From contig CM070625.1 in NCBI GenBank assembly GCA_036346255.1, forward strand, positions 41,110,520-41,174,519: DNA of 64,000 nt, in the 5' to 3' direction. The first letter of the stretch is position 1; every line of letters starts with the position of its first letter. The stretch comes from Ampelocalamus luodianensis. Its lineage: Eukaryota; Streptophyta; Magnoliopsida; Poales; Poaceae. The notes under the pieces are model-generated. The model saw only the letters and a program-made list of their open reading frames with translations. It was not told the origin of the DNA and made no database searches. Made by a program: the position numbers and the translations under genes. Below, piece by piece: positions 23,137 to 34,264 of the stretch.

Positions 23137-23989
23137 GGGCCGGAGGAGGGGTGAGGGCGGAGATCGAGCGCGAGGCCGACGGCGGTGAACTCGCGGTTCC
23201 GGTGATCCCGTGCGAGATGTAGGGGGCAAATGGCTGGGGATGAGGCGGCGGGATTAGGGGACTTAAATGCGCGCGACCGGGAGGGGAAAGAGGGAGAGAA
23301 ATGCGGCGGAGATGGAGCTCGCGCACGCGGTAATGGCGGTGGAGCGAGGCGGCTGCGCGGAGAAGAACGCGGGGAGGGAGAAGGGTTGCGCGCCGTTGGA
23401 TTTGCATCCAACGGTGCGGGGAGGTAGGGTGGCGTGGAGTGGTAGTGGCCGTCCGATGGAAATCGGGCGGTGAGGGAGAGAGGGGGTGAGTGCGCGGAGG
23501 AGCGGGCTGGCTGGGCCGGCGTGTGGAGAAATGGGCCGGACCGTGGAGGTTTCGGCCCAAGAGGTTTTTCTGAATTTAAATGGTTTTGCTAATTTAAATA
23601 ATCAGTTAATTCCTTTTGGCTTTTAGAAAATAGCAAATTAAATCCAAAAATTTAGGGAAAATTCACATAAATTCCCTGAGGTAATTTGGACTTAAATAAA
23701 ATAGTTCCAACTTAAAGTTGGCTAAAGTTTTTGCAAATAAATTATTTTGGCTTTGAAATAGTTAGGAAAAAGCTTTTAAAAACTCAGAAAATTCCAGAAA
23801 TTAATTAAATTTTTATTTTTCAGATAAAGGCAGGTAACACTTCAAGAACTTCAAATAAATTTTTCTTTTGACTTTTAAAACTACAGAAATTCAAACAAAG
23901 CAATTAAACTCTGGCAGATTCTCAGAAAAACCAGTAAAACAATAACTTTATTTTATTTTATTTTGGTAACAACACTTTGGGATGTTACA

Positions 23990-24008
23990 AACTACCCCCC
24001 TTAAAAGG
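23990..24008 (-). other. Polypurine tract of gag-only gypsy element
   Basis: On the minus strand a CCTTTTAAGGGGGGTAGTT stretch directly precedes the TGTAACATCCC start of the 3' LTR, the expected plus-strand primer site. Confidence 0.75.
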
Positions 24009-24208
24009 AATCTCGTCCCCGAGATTCGGAGTGGCTAGAAAGAAAACTAGGGAATACAAGGTTTTCAGCTGGAGTTGTTGTTGTTCACATCCTGCTCATC
24101 ATCTGACAGAATTTGAGTTGTGACATTGTACAGACGTCCTCGTCCCGAATTCTGCGGCTTCTTGTTTGCTTGCACGATGTTGACTCCAGAGGTGGCTGGA
24201 TTTGCTGC

Positions 24209-25174
24209 CTACTGCTTCTTTGGACATTTACTGGCGAAATGCCCAACCTCATGGCAATTGAAGCATGTGATGCCTGCAATATATGATGGGTCCTTCTGTG
24301 CCTGATCACCATCAGATGTGTTGGAGGGCTCCAAGTTGGTTGGGTTGTCTGCTGTTGGCTGGAGCTTGTCTTGATACGATGAGGTCCTTCTGGCTTTAGG
24401 AAAGCCTCCAGGGTTGAACTTCTGTGTAGCCATTCTTCTCTTGCGATTCTCCATTTCTCGGTGTTTGCCTTCTTGGCGAATCGCCTTGTCGACTAGCTGT
24501 TGGAAGTCAGTATAATCCTGAGAAATCAGTTGTACGGACATATCATCATTGAGTCCTTCAAGGAATTTTTCTTGCTTGTCTTCATCTCTTGTAACATCGT
24601 CCGGTGCATAGCGTGCCAGTTGATTAAACTTGTGCAGGTACTCGTTCACCGAGAGGTTGCCTTGACGAAGAGTGCGGAACTCCTTTTTCTTGAGGGTCAT
24701 CATGCCGGAAGGTATATGTGCATGGCGGAAAGCTTGCACAAAATCATTCCAGGTGATGGCTTGAGCATTAGTATGTGAGATGCTGAAGTTGTCCCACCAT
24801 TCAGAAGCTGGACCCATGAGCTGGTGTGAAGCAAACAACACCCTCTCACGATCGGTGCACTGAGCAATATCCAATTTCTTACTAATCGCTCGGAGCCAAT
24901 CATCTGCATCTATGGGCTCTGCGCTGCTTGAATAAGTCGGCGGATGCATCCTCATGAATTCTGACATACTGGTCCTTTGGGGTGGTGAGGGTGGAGTTGG
25001 AGTCGTAGCTTGTCGGGCTTGATTGCTGTTGATGGACTGTGAAAGCAGCTCGATCAGACGGTTCTGATTGGCCATCATCTGCTGCCATTCTGTCCCATTG
25101 ATTGCTGATGATGGTGGAATCGGGGCATTCCCATCATTGTTGGTTCCACTTCCCGAGTGATGCGGGTTCACCAT
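24209..25174 (-). CDS. Gag polyprotein of non-autonomous gypsy element
   Basis: This is an uninterrupted 321-residue ORF starting about 530 bases inside the 5' LTR. A Pro/Gln/Ser-rich N-terminus precedes the retrotransposon gag domain (DADDWLRAISKKLDIAQC at about residues 88-105, then GPASEWWDNF and LRQGNLSVNEYLHKFNQLARY). A basic linker leads to a CCHC zinc knuckle, CFNCHEVGHFASKC, at the very C-terminus. The ORF ends at TAG. The same frame then stays open for about 48 more codons, including GRGRLYNVTTQ, which resembles the gag-protease junction of full gypsy elements, before a TGA. This suggests pol was deleted just downstream. It packages element RNA in virus-like particles. Confidence 0.92.
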   Translation of the reverse strand: MVNPHHSGSGTNNDGNAPIPPSSAINGTEWQQMMANQNRLIELLSQSINSNQARQATTPTPPSPPQRTSMSEFMRMHPPTYSSSAEPIDADDWLRAISKKLDIAQCTDRERVLFASHQLMGPASEWWDNFSISHTNAQAITWNDFVQAFRHAHIPSGMMTLKKKEFRTLRQGNLSVNEYLHKFNQLARYAPDDVTRDEDKQEKFLEGLNDDMSVQLISQDYTDFQQLVDKAIRQEGKHREMENRKRRMATQKFNPGGFPKARRTSSYQDKLQPTADNPTNLEPSNTSDGDQAQKDPSYIAGITCFNCHEVGHFASKCPKKQ

Positions 25175-25690
25175 CTGTTGGTTATTTCAAGGACTTAGGA
25201 GAGGAGAACAAGGATAGGGGAGAAACAAATAAGAAGAGCTAAGGGGATAGAGCAAAATAACACTCCCAAACGAAAGAACCAACTGATCAATTTTAAAAAA
25301 ACACAACGTTCTATCGATTGAGATTCTTAATTTGGTGAAGCGACTCACTACACAGAATGAGTCTTGGCAAACTTATACTATATGGTTGGGCTGACATCGT
25401 ATCTTCTGCTCGTGGTCTTTGCTGACGATGCTCCCTTTATAACTTCATGTCTTCTTGTCTGGATCGTAATGGGAGAAACGTATTGATCATCTATAGAAAT
25501 TTCCAAAGAAGAGAGGATCCATGTACTTTATAAAATGGTGAGGAAAGAATTCAGATGAGAAAGGATTTCTATAAGGAAACTATAGATAGACGACCCAGAT
25601 GAGGAGAGAACAAATTATTTTTCTTGTTAAATAAGTTTTGAAGTTTTTCACTAACGGCCATTCTAACTAGGTCACGACCTACAGTCGATA

Positions 25691-25704
25691 TGGCTCTGAT
25701 ACCA
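25691..25704 (-). other. Primer binding site (initiator tRNA-Met)
   Basis: TGGTATCAGAGCCA on the minus strand lies 3 bases from the end of the 5' LTR and matches the 3' end complement of plant initiator methionine tRNA, the usual primer of plant LTR elements. Confidence 0.88.
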
Positions 25705-27197
25705 ATTTGTCAGACCCGGGTATTAATACACCTGGATGTGCATTTCTGAACTAGTCTCATGATCAGTAGCTAGTTCACACAGTAAACAAATATGATAACA
25801 AATTCATATCACGAGTTTATTAATAATCAACAGAGTTTGTTACAAAAGAGGCTTACAGCCAACAATAAAGAACACAGCGGAAGACGAAGAAGTAGTAGAG
25901 TCCAGCAATCTGCCACAGGCAATCGACTGGGGTAGTGGTCTAGTCGTCGAGATCCACACGGGTAGCAAAGTCCTTCTCCTCTGAAATTTGTTTGCATAAA
26001 GCAAGTATGAGCACAACTACCGTGCTCGCAAGTTACACCCGTTAAGTAACAGAATGACATACATATATGGATGTAACAAAGGATGGCTTATTGGTTTATT
26101 TGCATAAAGCAGCATTTCCTTTAAATACTGGTACTAAGTTCCAAAGCAGTTATTTTATAACTAAAATTATTTTTATAAATTCTCAATTTTATAGTCAGAT
26201 AACATTCACACATGAATGGTGAAGGATACCCTCCTATCACATGGCTTCCTGCCCAATTCCCATTTGGATAAACCAGTTTTAAAGAGTCTTTTTCAGACAA
26301 AACCAAAGTCTAACTTTGAGTAGTTCTGCTAGCATATCCATGACCGTGGACACGGCTATTCGAATAGTTTCACACTCTGCAGAGGTTGTACAGCTTTACC
26401 CACAAGAGATAATCAACTTTTAATGTCCGTCTGACACACTTCCGAAGGTATGCGACTAAGTGATTATCACGAGGCCTTTACAATGTTCTGTCTTAATGTA
26501 TTTACGCCCGCTAAGATTTCGCTACCATTGGACTGGCCATCCTCCTAAGCCCTCTTGCGCTAGATGGGTCTCTTGTCGACCAACACCCATACCAACAACA
26601 CAAAGACAAATGACACTAAGACATCACAAATTATTTATCCAAGTCCCGCCCATACAGGACATGTGGTGGTACGGTAAGGCATAGCATCATACGCTCGAAG
26701 ACCGGTCCTTAACTGACTTGGGCGACTTTCCCTAAAAACCCATGGGCCTTAACCCTAACCAGATTAAGCCCGTGCATAAACCTGCACCCACCAATCATCC
26801 ATTTCGCCCAAGTCCAAACCCATTTTCACTTTACTTTTCAAGTCATTTGTAAAACTCCCATGACACACCAATGCCAAGGGTACAATTTAAATAACAATTG
26901 ATTGTTGGCTGAAATTCCCTAAATCAGATAAGTTTGGTCTATAACCATGGCTAAGCAATACGTTTAAATGATCCTAGTTCATACTATCGTATCAACCATG
27001 TTTTATCTAGGGTGTCAATGTGTTTATTCAATATCAACATGGGTCATACAAAGGATTTAGGTATAACTATGAATTGAAAAACAAGAATTTATATTACTGA
27101 AAATAAATAAGCATGCAGTAATAATTTAAAAACAGAATATAAATAATTTAAAATAATGGGATCAATATGATCAAGGGTATAACTTGCCTTGCTTGAT

Positions 27198-27330
27198 GAG
27201 GTGACGTTGTTTTTCTTAACAGATCACCTTCACAGAACGTCTGGTGTTGAGGTGACGTTGTTTTTCTTAACAGATCACCTTCACAGAACGTCTGGTGTTG
27301 AGGTGACGTTGTTTTTCTTAACAGGTCACC
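27198..27330. repeat. 51-bp minisatellite, about 2.6 units, in 5' LTR
   Basis: GAGGTGACGTTGTTTTTCTT starts each unit, followed by AACAGATCACCTTCACAGAA and CGTCTGGTGTT. The first two units are almost identical and the third is partial, ending at AACAGGTCACC. The partner LTR has one unit fewer. Confidence 0.9.
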
Positions 27331-28568
27331 TAGTACTCACAATTACTATCTTCAGGTAGTCCAAGTGTACGATTACGATGATCATACAGTCAAAATCAAT
27401 CCTCTTATGTTGTTCTTCAATCGACGCCAAATCGATTCTCGAAGTCGTTGAAATCTAATCGTGAAAATACAACAAATTCAACTCAAATTCAAATGAATTC
27501 AAAAAGACAGATCAAATTAACTCCAAATATAAATAATTTGATTTAGTTAGCTAGATTATAATTTTATAAAGATTTTGCAACTTGAACCACCCCAATCGGA
27601 GTTTGGATGCAAAAGATATGAGCTTCGGAAGATTGGAAATACATGGAATGATAAATTAGGGTTTAAACGGATTATTGGTGAAATGAACACAAAATCAAAT
27701 GATTTTGGTTTAGATAGCTAGATCTTGATTTTATATGAATTTAAGAATTTGAATCGACAAAATCGGAGTTCGTATGAGGGAGAACGAACCCCGGGAAGTT
27801 TTAAATCTAAATAAACCCTAAAATCAGATTTTCTTGATTTTCTTAAATTATTTTTCTAAAAGAAAATCGGTTTATTACGCAAGCTGACGTCAGCGAGTGG
27901 AAAATGATTTTCGGCCGAATTATTTTCCTAAAGGAAAATGATTTTTCTCACTGACAGGTGGGCCCCTAGTCAATAGACTAGGTCCACGGGTGGTCAAAGG
28001 TTCACGGTGGCCCTGGTGCACGTGAACAGTGCACGGGATGATGTGAGGTGGTGTGGCGCCACGTGTGTGGCCACGTGGGGCTTTGATGCTCGTGTGGCGA
28101 TGACACGGGCGCGAGGTGACGAGGTGGCGTACGGGTGGCGGCCACGTCGGCGAACACCGGCGGCGGCTCGGGGTTCAAAGGGCGCCGGCGAACGGCGGCA
28201 CCACGTCGGCCGGCGAGGGCACCAGGAGCAAGAGGGGGACATGAGGATTAGAATGCGCAGGGTTTGGTCACCTGGGGCGGCGGCGATACCCGGCGGCGAG
28301 GAGTTTGGCGGCGGAGATGTTCGGGCTCGCGGCGGCGCGAGCTCGGTGGTGCTCGGGCGAGCCGGGGGCGCGCACGGGGTGCGCCGCGACGATGCGGTGC
28401 CGGAGGTGGAGGCGGCGACGGCGAGGAGGCGATGTAGGCGCCGGAATCGGAGGAGAAAGGGTGTGCGGCCGGCGGCGACTAAAGCTCAAAATCCGGCGAA
28501 GAGAGGCGAGGAGCGGAGTGGTGAGTGGTGGGAGCGGGATGAGGAGGGCGGTGCGCACCCGGTGCTCC

Positions 28569-28576
28569 ATTTATAG
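28569..28576 (-). promoter_or_regulatory. TATA box in gypsy LTR (5' copy, drives element transcript)
   Basis: This is the same CTATAAAT motif as at 23129-23136. In this LTR it lies upstream of gag and would drive the genomic RNA. Confidence 0.65.
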
Positions 28577-30035
28577 GGGTCGGAGGAGGGGTGAGGGTGG
28601 AGATCGAGCGCGAGGCCGACGGCGGTGAACTCGCGGTTCCGGTGATCCGTCACGAGATGTAGGGGGCAAATGGCTGGGGATGAGGCGGCGGGATTAGGGG
28701 ACTTAAATGCGCGCGACCGGGAGGGGAAAGAGGGAGAGAAATGCGGCGGAGATGGAGCTCGCGCACGCGGTAATGGCGGTGGAGCGAGGCGGCTGCGCGG
28801 AGAAGAACGCGGGGAGGGAGAAGGGTTGCGCGCCGTTGGATTTGCATCCAACGGTGCGGGGAGGTAGGGTGGCGTGGAGTGGTAGTGGCCGTCCGATGGA
28901 AATCGGGCGGTGAGGGAGAGAGGGGGTGAGTGCGCGGGAGGAGCGGGCTGGCTGGGCCGGCGTGTGGAGGAAATGGGCCGGACCGTGGAGGTTTCGGCCC
29001 AAGAGGTTTTTCTGAATTTAAATGGTTTTGCTAATTTAAATAATCAGTTAATTCCTTTTGGCTTTTAGAAAATAGCAAATTAAATCCAAAAATTTAGGGA
29101 AAATTCATAGAAATTCCCTGAGGTAATTTGGACTTAAATAAAATAGTTCCAACTTAAAGTTGGCTAAAGTTTTTGCAAATAAATTATTTTGGCTTTGAAA
29201 TAGTTAGGAAAAAGATTTTAAAAACTCAGAAAATTCCAGAAATTAATTAAATTTTTATTTTTCAGATAAAGGCAGGTAACACTTCAAGAACTTCAAATAA
29301 AATTTTCTTTTGACTTTTAAAACTACAAAAATTCAAACAAAGCAATTAAACTCTCGCAGATTCTCAGAAAAACCAGTAAAACAATAACTTTATTTTATTT
29401 TATTTTGGTAACAGCACTTTGGGATGTTACACTGGGTCTAAGGGGTGGCCTTGAAGTGCCTGCATCATTATCTGAATCTGATAATCGATTTCTTTTTGAG
29501 AAATACAGTTCCATAGCCTAGATGAATCAAGGTTCAAAGAAAAAGCAATTAGACCATTAGGGCATTAGGCAGGACTTGCACGAGAGAGAGAGACGGAGAG
29601 GATGTGCCCTTGGAAATGCATGTACCTGGATTTTGATTTTCGGATCGCAATTGTCCGTTGCCGCGACGACCGCGACAAGCGTCAAAATGAGCTCACACGG
29701 CGGCGCAGAGAGACGAACAAAATGAGGGTTTTTGGTTTGTGGCAGTGGAGAATTGCCGAAGTCACAGAAGCATGCGAGTACTGCTGCGTGCCTGCGTCCT
29801 ACATTCTTGCATACATCTCCTGCTATGACTCCTAGTCTCCTTGTGGGCTTTTGGCTAGGCTGTTCACAGTTGTATATGGGCTAAAAGCCTTGTGGTTAAT
29901 GCAGCTGGGTTTAGAGGGTTCAGTAGTAATTTTTTTATTGGGTTCATTCAACTAATCATGTTTGGACTCCTACTTAGTTGGTAAAAATTATTGGTGTCAG
30001 CTGCACCCAACAATTATATGTTGGCTCCGCCCCTG

Positions 30036-30133
30036 ATTGTGATTCCATCGAACCCAACTTTTGTTTTCAGTTGTACAAATCAAGTTGTGCATTTATCGGT
30101 GTATGCATCTACAGATGAAATTCGTAGGTTCAG
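30036..30133. other. Host DNA between the hAT element and the solo LTR
   Basis: Begins with the right hAT TSD (ATTGTGAT, 30036-30043) and ends with TTCAG (30129-30133), the left TSD of the next LTR. No other feature is seen. Confidence 0.8.
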
Positions 30134-31871
30134 TGTGAGACCCCGGTTTATTAAACTTGTAATACTTAACCTTCCTCTGGTTCTAGTATCACAAATAGAA
30201 TAATCCGCGTCTCGATGAATATGTGCCTCCCAGAACAAGCAGCACACATACATCATATCAAAGCATGCATCAATTCCATACAATGAATACAACAAGTCTA
30301 CCAAAAGACATACATAATATAAGTTATTACAACACACCGACCGCCAAATGACATAAGTAGCAAATAAGTAACAATGAAGCAAAAGTTGCCATAAGATGGC
30401 TTAAACCAAAAGACGACGGTTAGCCACATAACACCACAGGGCAACCGACCGGCCGCCAAGCTAATCGCCCCTTAAGCGCCACAAGACAACTCACAAAAGT
30501 GAGGTCCATCGGACTCACTATCATCCTCTGCACAACACAAGCAATGCACGTGAGTACAAAAATGTACTCGCAAGACTTACGAGTAACAAGCCTATACATA
30601 GCTACATGAAAGCTGTATTCAAAGGGATATGGTTATATGGTTCTTTGGACGCACAAAGCAAGTTTCATTTGCAATATTGTAATAGATTGAATAGCAGTTT
30701 GTAAATTCTGTTTTTAAGCATTTAAATAGCAGCGAGTAATCATAAGTAACAAGTATCCACCTAGAAGTGACTTTCCCAAAAGCCACCACAACATAGCATG
30801 AATCTCTGATTCATACCACCATCAAGTTTTAGTTTTAAAAAGGTTGTAGTATAACTCTTGAAAAGCTTATCCAAGCGTGTCCATAACCTAGGACGAGGCT
30901 ATTCGAATAGTTTTAATCCTGCGGGTGTACCAATGTACCCACACTTGATCCGCCTTTTTGCCAAGCTATTAAGCACACTTCCTTTGGTATGTCGCGCGGC
31001 TAAGTCCTACGAACCCTTTCCGTGGAATATGCTAATCAAGAGGCATACGTATGGGGTTAATCCTTAGTGATCTGCCGACGAAATATGGATCACAAGGACC
31101 CATACGTGGAGCAGGACACACCGGCCTCGGCGGGTGCTCCTCTCCCTACAAACGTGTCCATGTTGCATATAATCAAATATGCAACCCACCACGCGACTCA
31201 TTAATTAACATAGCTCAAAGTACTCGACTAAGAGAGGTCCCATATCCTCTAGTGTGGTTAGCACGCCGCGAGAATGCTCGGATAACGAGATACTCACAAG
31301 TAGTTCGGTCCTTAATGACCGGGCACCATTCCATTCACACCCAAAAGATCACACCATCTTACCATTGTGCCCAAGTCTAAATTGTTTTTATTTTCAGTTT
31401 TAGTTTTGCAATTTAGACATAGCACAAGGCTGAAATAATCTGATTATAACAGGTTTGTGTGATCAAGGTTATCGACAAGTCGATAACCGCCCATTTCTAC
31501 CGATAGCTAAGCATGGCTAAGCATAATGACCGTAATCTACTAAGTGACAAGGGTCCATCCAATGACCAAAATCACGACAAGTAACCTAGGCTTGATGAGT
31601 AGAGGAATAAACATTTCTTCATGATAATGCATCTAGTAGGCCACTATCGATAATAGTTTAAAACAACATAGCAATGCATACATAGAATTTGCAAACAACA
31701 TAATAGAATTTGAAAATAGTAGGGACAATATGATCAAATGAATGCTACATCCGCTTACTGGTGAAGTGCGAGGATCGATGGTCTTGTGGCTCAATATCGA
31801 CAATAAAATTATCTTGAAACCTAACGCGAAAGGCGATAAGCAAATAAGAGCGAAGAACACCAAATAAACTC

Positions 31872-33780
31872 TGTTGGACCGAAAAGGCGACTAGAGGGGG
31901 GGTGAATAGGAGCACGATCTCTTTTCTCCCAAAATCAATTCAATACGAATCTCACTCCAATAGCTATGAAAGCTATGAAGATCAATCAACCATGCACTGG
32001 AAGACTTGTATTGAACCAACTCAAAACCCCAAAGTAAAATCAACACAAAACCAAAACACAGAGGCTCGGGCGGTCTGACCTCTCACGGGGGCGGTCGGAC
32101 CGATCAAGCGGTCGAACCGCTACCTCGGGCGGTCGGACCGATTTCACGGAGGTCGGACCTGCGGTTCGATGAGCAGAAAAACAGCGGACAAACCAAACGC
32201 AAATTGATCAAACTTTTGATTCGCGTCCAAACTTCGTGAAATTTGACACACACCTACCTAAGTATGTCAGGAACCTATTCCAAGCAACGATCGTGATAAT
32301 TCTTGCCAAGATTCCGACCTTCTACAGTTTGAGCGAAGTTAGGTTAAAAACCGAGTCAAAACGAAAATATGATCTTGAGACTTGCTCGTGAGTGATTGAT
32401 GATCTTGATGATCCTAGATGTATTCTCACACGTCACAGCAAGATAAATCACGTCAAGAAACTAAGCAATAACTCGCGGATCAAACAAAGACTCAATTCAT
32501 CAAAAGAGAGAAAGAAAGCACATGAACTCACTTTTGAAGAAACTTTCTTTGGATTGATTTGATCAGTTTACAGACCACTCCATCAATGGATGACAAAGAC
32601 TCAATACATGAGCACGAAATCCAATCCAATTCTCTAGAACCCTAACCTCCTCTCCTCCTCTCCCTAAGCAAATTAGGGTTTCTAAACAATGAAACGTCGA
32701 AAGGTAGGGGAAAGGTGCAGCCACCTCCCTCCTCTATTTATAGTGGAGGCTTAGGGTTTCTAATAGAGTCTCCTAATGGGCTCCGTTAAGGCCCAAAAGA
32801 AGCGGGTGACACACGCACGCATTTTAAAGCGCCGTGTTCATATTGTGCGAAGCACTCGCTTGCTCCGCCACGTGTAGGTTGATCCAACGGCTCTCATCAT
32901 GTCGGCAAGTCTCTCCCATCCGGCTCCCACCAAAACCACCATGGCACTTGCACCGACCCCGCGCCGCTTGATTCAACCCATTCGCACCGAACCGCCCGTT
33001 CGGTCACCTTTGTCCATCTTGCACCATGCTTGAGTCCAATGACTTCACCCGGCATCGTCGATCGTTTTGAACCTCAGCTCTCCAAGCCTAGTCCCGATCA
33101 TCCTCGCCGTTGACCGTCGTTGACCACCAAGCAACCTACACAACAATAGACAAGCAAATCGAATTCGGGAACAAGTTCTTCACAACTTGACTCACGTTAG
33201 TCAAAACATGCATCATGCAACACATATGCCATGAAATCCACGAACTTGACCTAACAAGCAACCATCGCCGCCACACGGCGGCGACTTAAGTGAAAACCGG
33301 TCGGATCACCGACCTTGGCGGTCGACGCCATCGCCGCCCGATCGCCAATGTAGGCGGTCGGACCGCCACAAAAGGACTTAGCCGAAATTTCAACGCTGAA
33401 ATCCGCAACCTCTCGGAAATTTAAAGCGAATAGAACTTTTGACCGAAGCTCCAAAATTATGGGACCAAGTGCGAGAATCTCCTCACTTGCCTACACCTCT
33501 ATTTTTGGCCCACCTCAAACTCAAAGTCACTCAACTTGCCGGTCCGACCACTCAGCGAGACGCCGGTCGGACCGCTACCAAATCGGTCGACCGCCGACCG
33601 GCGGTCGGACCGCCAAGAGACACGAGGCATGGGCGGTCGACCGCCACCAGGCCGGCCTCGACCGCTACCGAGACTGACAGAATCGAACTTTGCAAAACTT
33701 CGTGTTTCCGCAAACCTTCAACGTCATTGCCAATTGACACATCATCCTAAGATCATGAGCATATCCCCATGATATCCACA
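31872..33780 (-). repeat. Complete sirevirus LTR, left (1909 bp)
   Basis: It has TGTTGG...CCACA ends and is flanked on both sides by AACTC, so on its own it looks like a solo LTR. It has a textbook TATA box (ACTATAAATAGA, minus strand, 32733-32744). Clusters of CGGTCGGACCG palindromes lie near both ends (about 32070-32170 and 33295-33670). Confidence 0.9.
32733..32744 (-). promoter_or_regulatory. TATA box of sirevirus LTR (left copy)
   Basis: ACTATAAATAGA on the minus strand is an ideal plant TATA box, in the middle of the LTR where the U3 promoter is expected. The right LTR has the same at 42451-42460. Confidence 0.75.
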
Positions 33781-34258
33781 AACTCCAACAGCAAAACACA
33801 TCCAAAGCTAATAAAATTTACACAACAACTAGGGAATGACCTAAGACAATGATAGGAACAAGAATTATGCCATTTGGACTAAGCATGCAAAAGATTTGAA
33901 CAAAATGTTCTTTCTCAGCCTTACAACAACCTAATTAATCAATAGCACTGTTCATGGCGAAATTTTCTAGAATGATCTAAGGTCTGAAATTTTTATAGCA
34001 GGTAGATTATAACATCCTAATAACAGTAAAGTTGAATTTACTAAATTTGGAGTTATACACATTTACTTATGATTTTTCTAAGGTGTAAATATAATGCAAG
34101 TCATTTTACAGAATTATGAACATGCTCAAATCTTATTCCATAAGAAAGTATACTAACAGATGAATTTAACAAAATTGATTTTGCACAAATTGAGTTTATA
34201 CAGAAAAAGATATGCATTTTTCAAGGTTAAAACTATTTCTGAAATATTCAAAATGACA
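33781..34258. repeat. Duplicated outer solo-LTR segment inside the sirevirus nest
   Basis: 33781-34258 matches 45475-45950 with few differences and begins with the AACTC duplication. It is gypsy solo-LTR sequence, not sirevirus, yet it lies between a sirevirus LTR and a sirevirus LTR tail. It joins the tail within AATATTCAA at about 34259-34268. Confidence 0.85.
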
Positions 34259-34264
34259 GAATAT

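Larger units (their letters stand above)
20322..23989 (-). repeat. 3' LTR of gag-only gypsy element (3668 bp)
   Basis: Read on the minus strand the LTR starts TGTAACATCCC and ends GGGTCTGACA. A GC- and CpG-rich block (about 22560-23560) carries a TATA box at 23129-23136 and a 22-bp palindrome at 23393-23414. A 51-bp minisatellite has two units here (21821-21902). Many overlapping Arg/Pro-rich ORFs across the GC block are not genes. Confidence 0.92.
20322..29431 (-). mobile_element. Non-autonomous, gag-only Ty3/gypsy element with 3.7-kb LTRs (TSD CTGGG)
   Basis: Two near-identical LTRs (20322-23989 and 25708-29431) flank an internal region of only 1.7 kb. The element is flanked by identical CTGGG target duplications (20317-20321, 29432-29436). 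A primer binding site complementary to initiator tRNA-Met (TGGTATCAGAGCCA, minus strand) adjoins the right LTR, and a polypurine tract adjoins the left LTR, fixing minus orientation. Gag is present; protease, RT, RNase H and integrase are absent. It would have needed an autonomous partner. The similar LTRs and intact gag suggest a fairly recent insertion. Confidence 0.93.
25708..29431 (-). repeat. 5' LTR of gag-only gypsy element (3724 bp)
   Basis: This is the partner of the LTR at 20322-23989 with the same ends and internal order. It differs by scattered substitutions, small indels and one extra 51-bp minisatellite unit (27198-27330, three units against two). The presumed promoter TATA box is at 28569-28576. 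Confidence 0.92.
17907..29514 (-). pseudogene. hAT transposase (TTF-type zinc finger / hAT dimerisation), split
   Basis: The reading frame starts at ATG 29514 (MELYFSKRN...) and runs about 27 codons before the gypsy insertion. It resumes at 20321 with NLDELPFDPADRKRI, typical of plant TTF-zinc-finger hAT proteins. After a one-base shift near 20165 the TTF finger follows (FNPKWFEEYGGWLEY, then CLCCYL). A 93-bp intron (19459-19551) with GTAACA...GCACAG ends precedes IDEASDVSDKEQMAVVLRYL and VRGQCYDGASNMRGEFNGLK, part of the catalytic region. The C-terminal part (17907-18719) ends with the dimerisation block LPVATASVERCFSAMNVVKN. Further frameshifts occur near 18720-19070 and 19750-20040. It is related to plant zinc-finger MYM-type-1-like proteins and is inactive here. 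Confidence 0.9.
17549..30035 (-). mobile_element. hAT transposon (TTF-type zinc finger), interrupted by a gypsy element
   Basis: The termini CAGGGGCGAAGCCAGG (17549 on) and CAGGGGCGGAGCCAAC (read inward from 30035) are inverted repeats of the hAT type, flanked by the perfect 8-bp TSD ATTGTGAT. Without the nested gypsy element (20322-29431 plus one CTGGG) the original transposon was about 3.4 kb. It carries one transposase gene on the minus strand. No second gene is seen. Confidence 0.92.

Noticed and set aside
22493..23560. Many overlapping Arg/Pro/Ala-rich ORFs on both strands
   Set aside because: They lie in the GC-rich block of a gypsy LTR, recur in the partner LTR (28000-29000), overlap in several frames and have no domains.
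33251..33772. Arg/Thr-rich ORFs such as the 103-residue one at 33439
   Set aside because: They are translations of the CGGTCGGACCG palindrome cluster in the sirevirus LTR; frame is lost in the other LTR copies.
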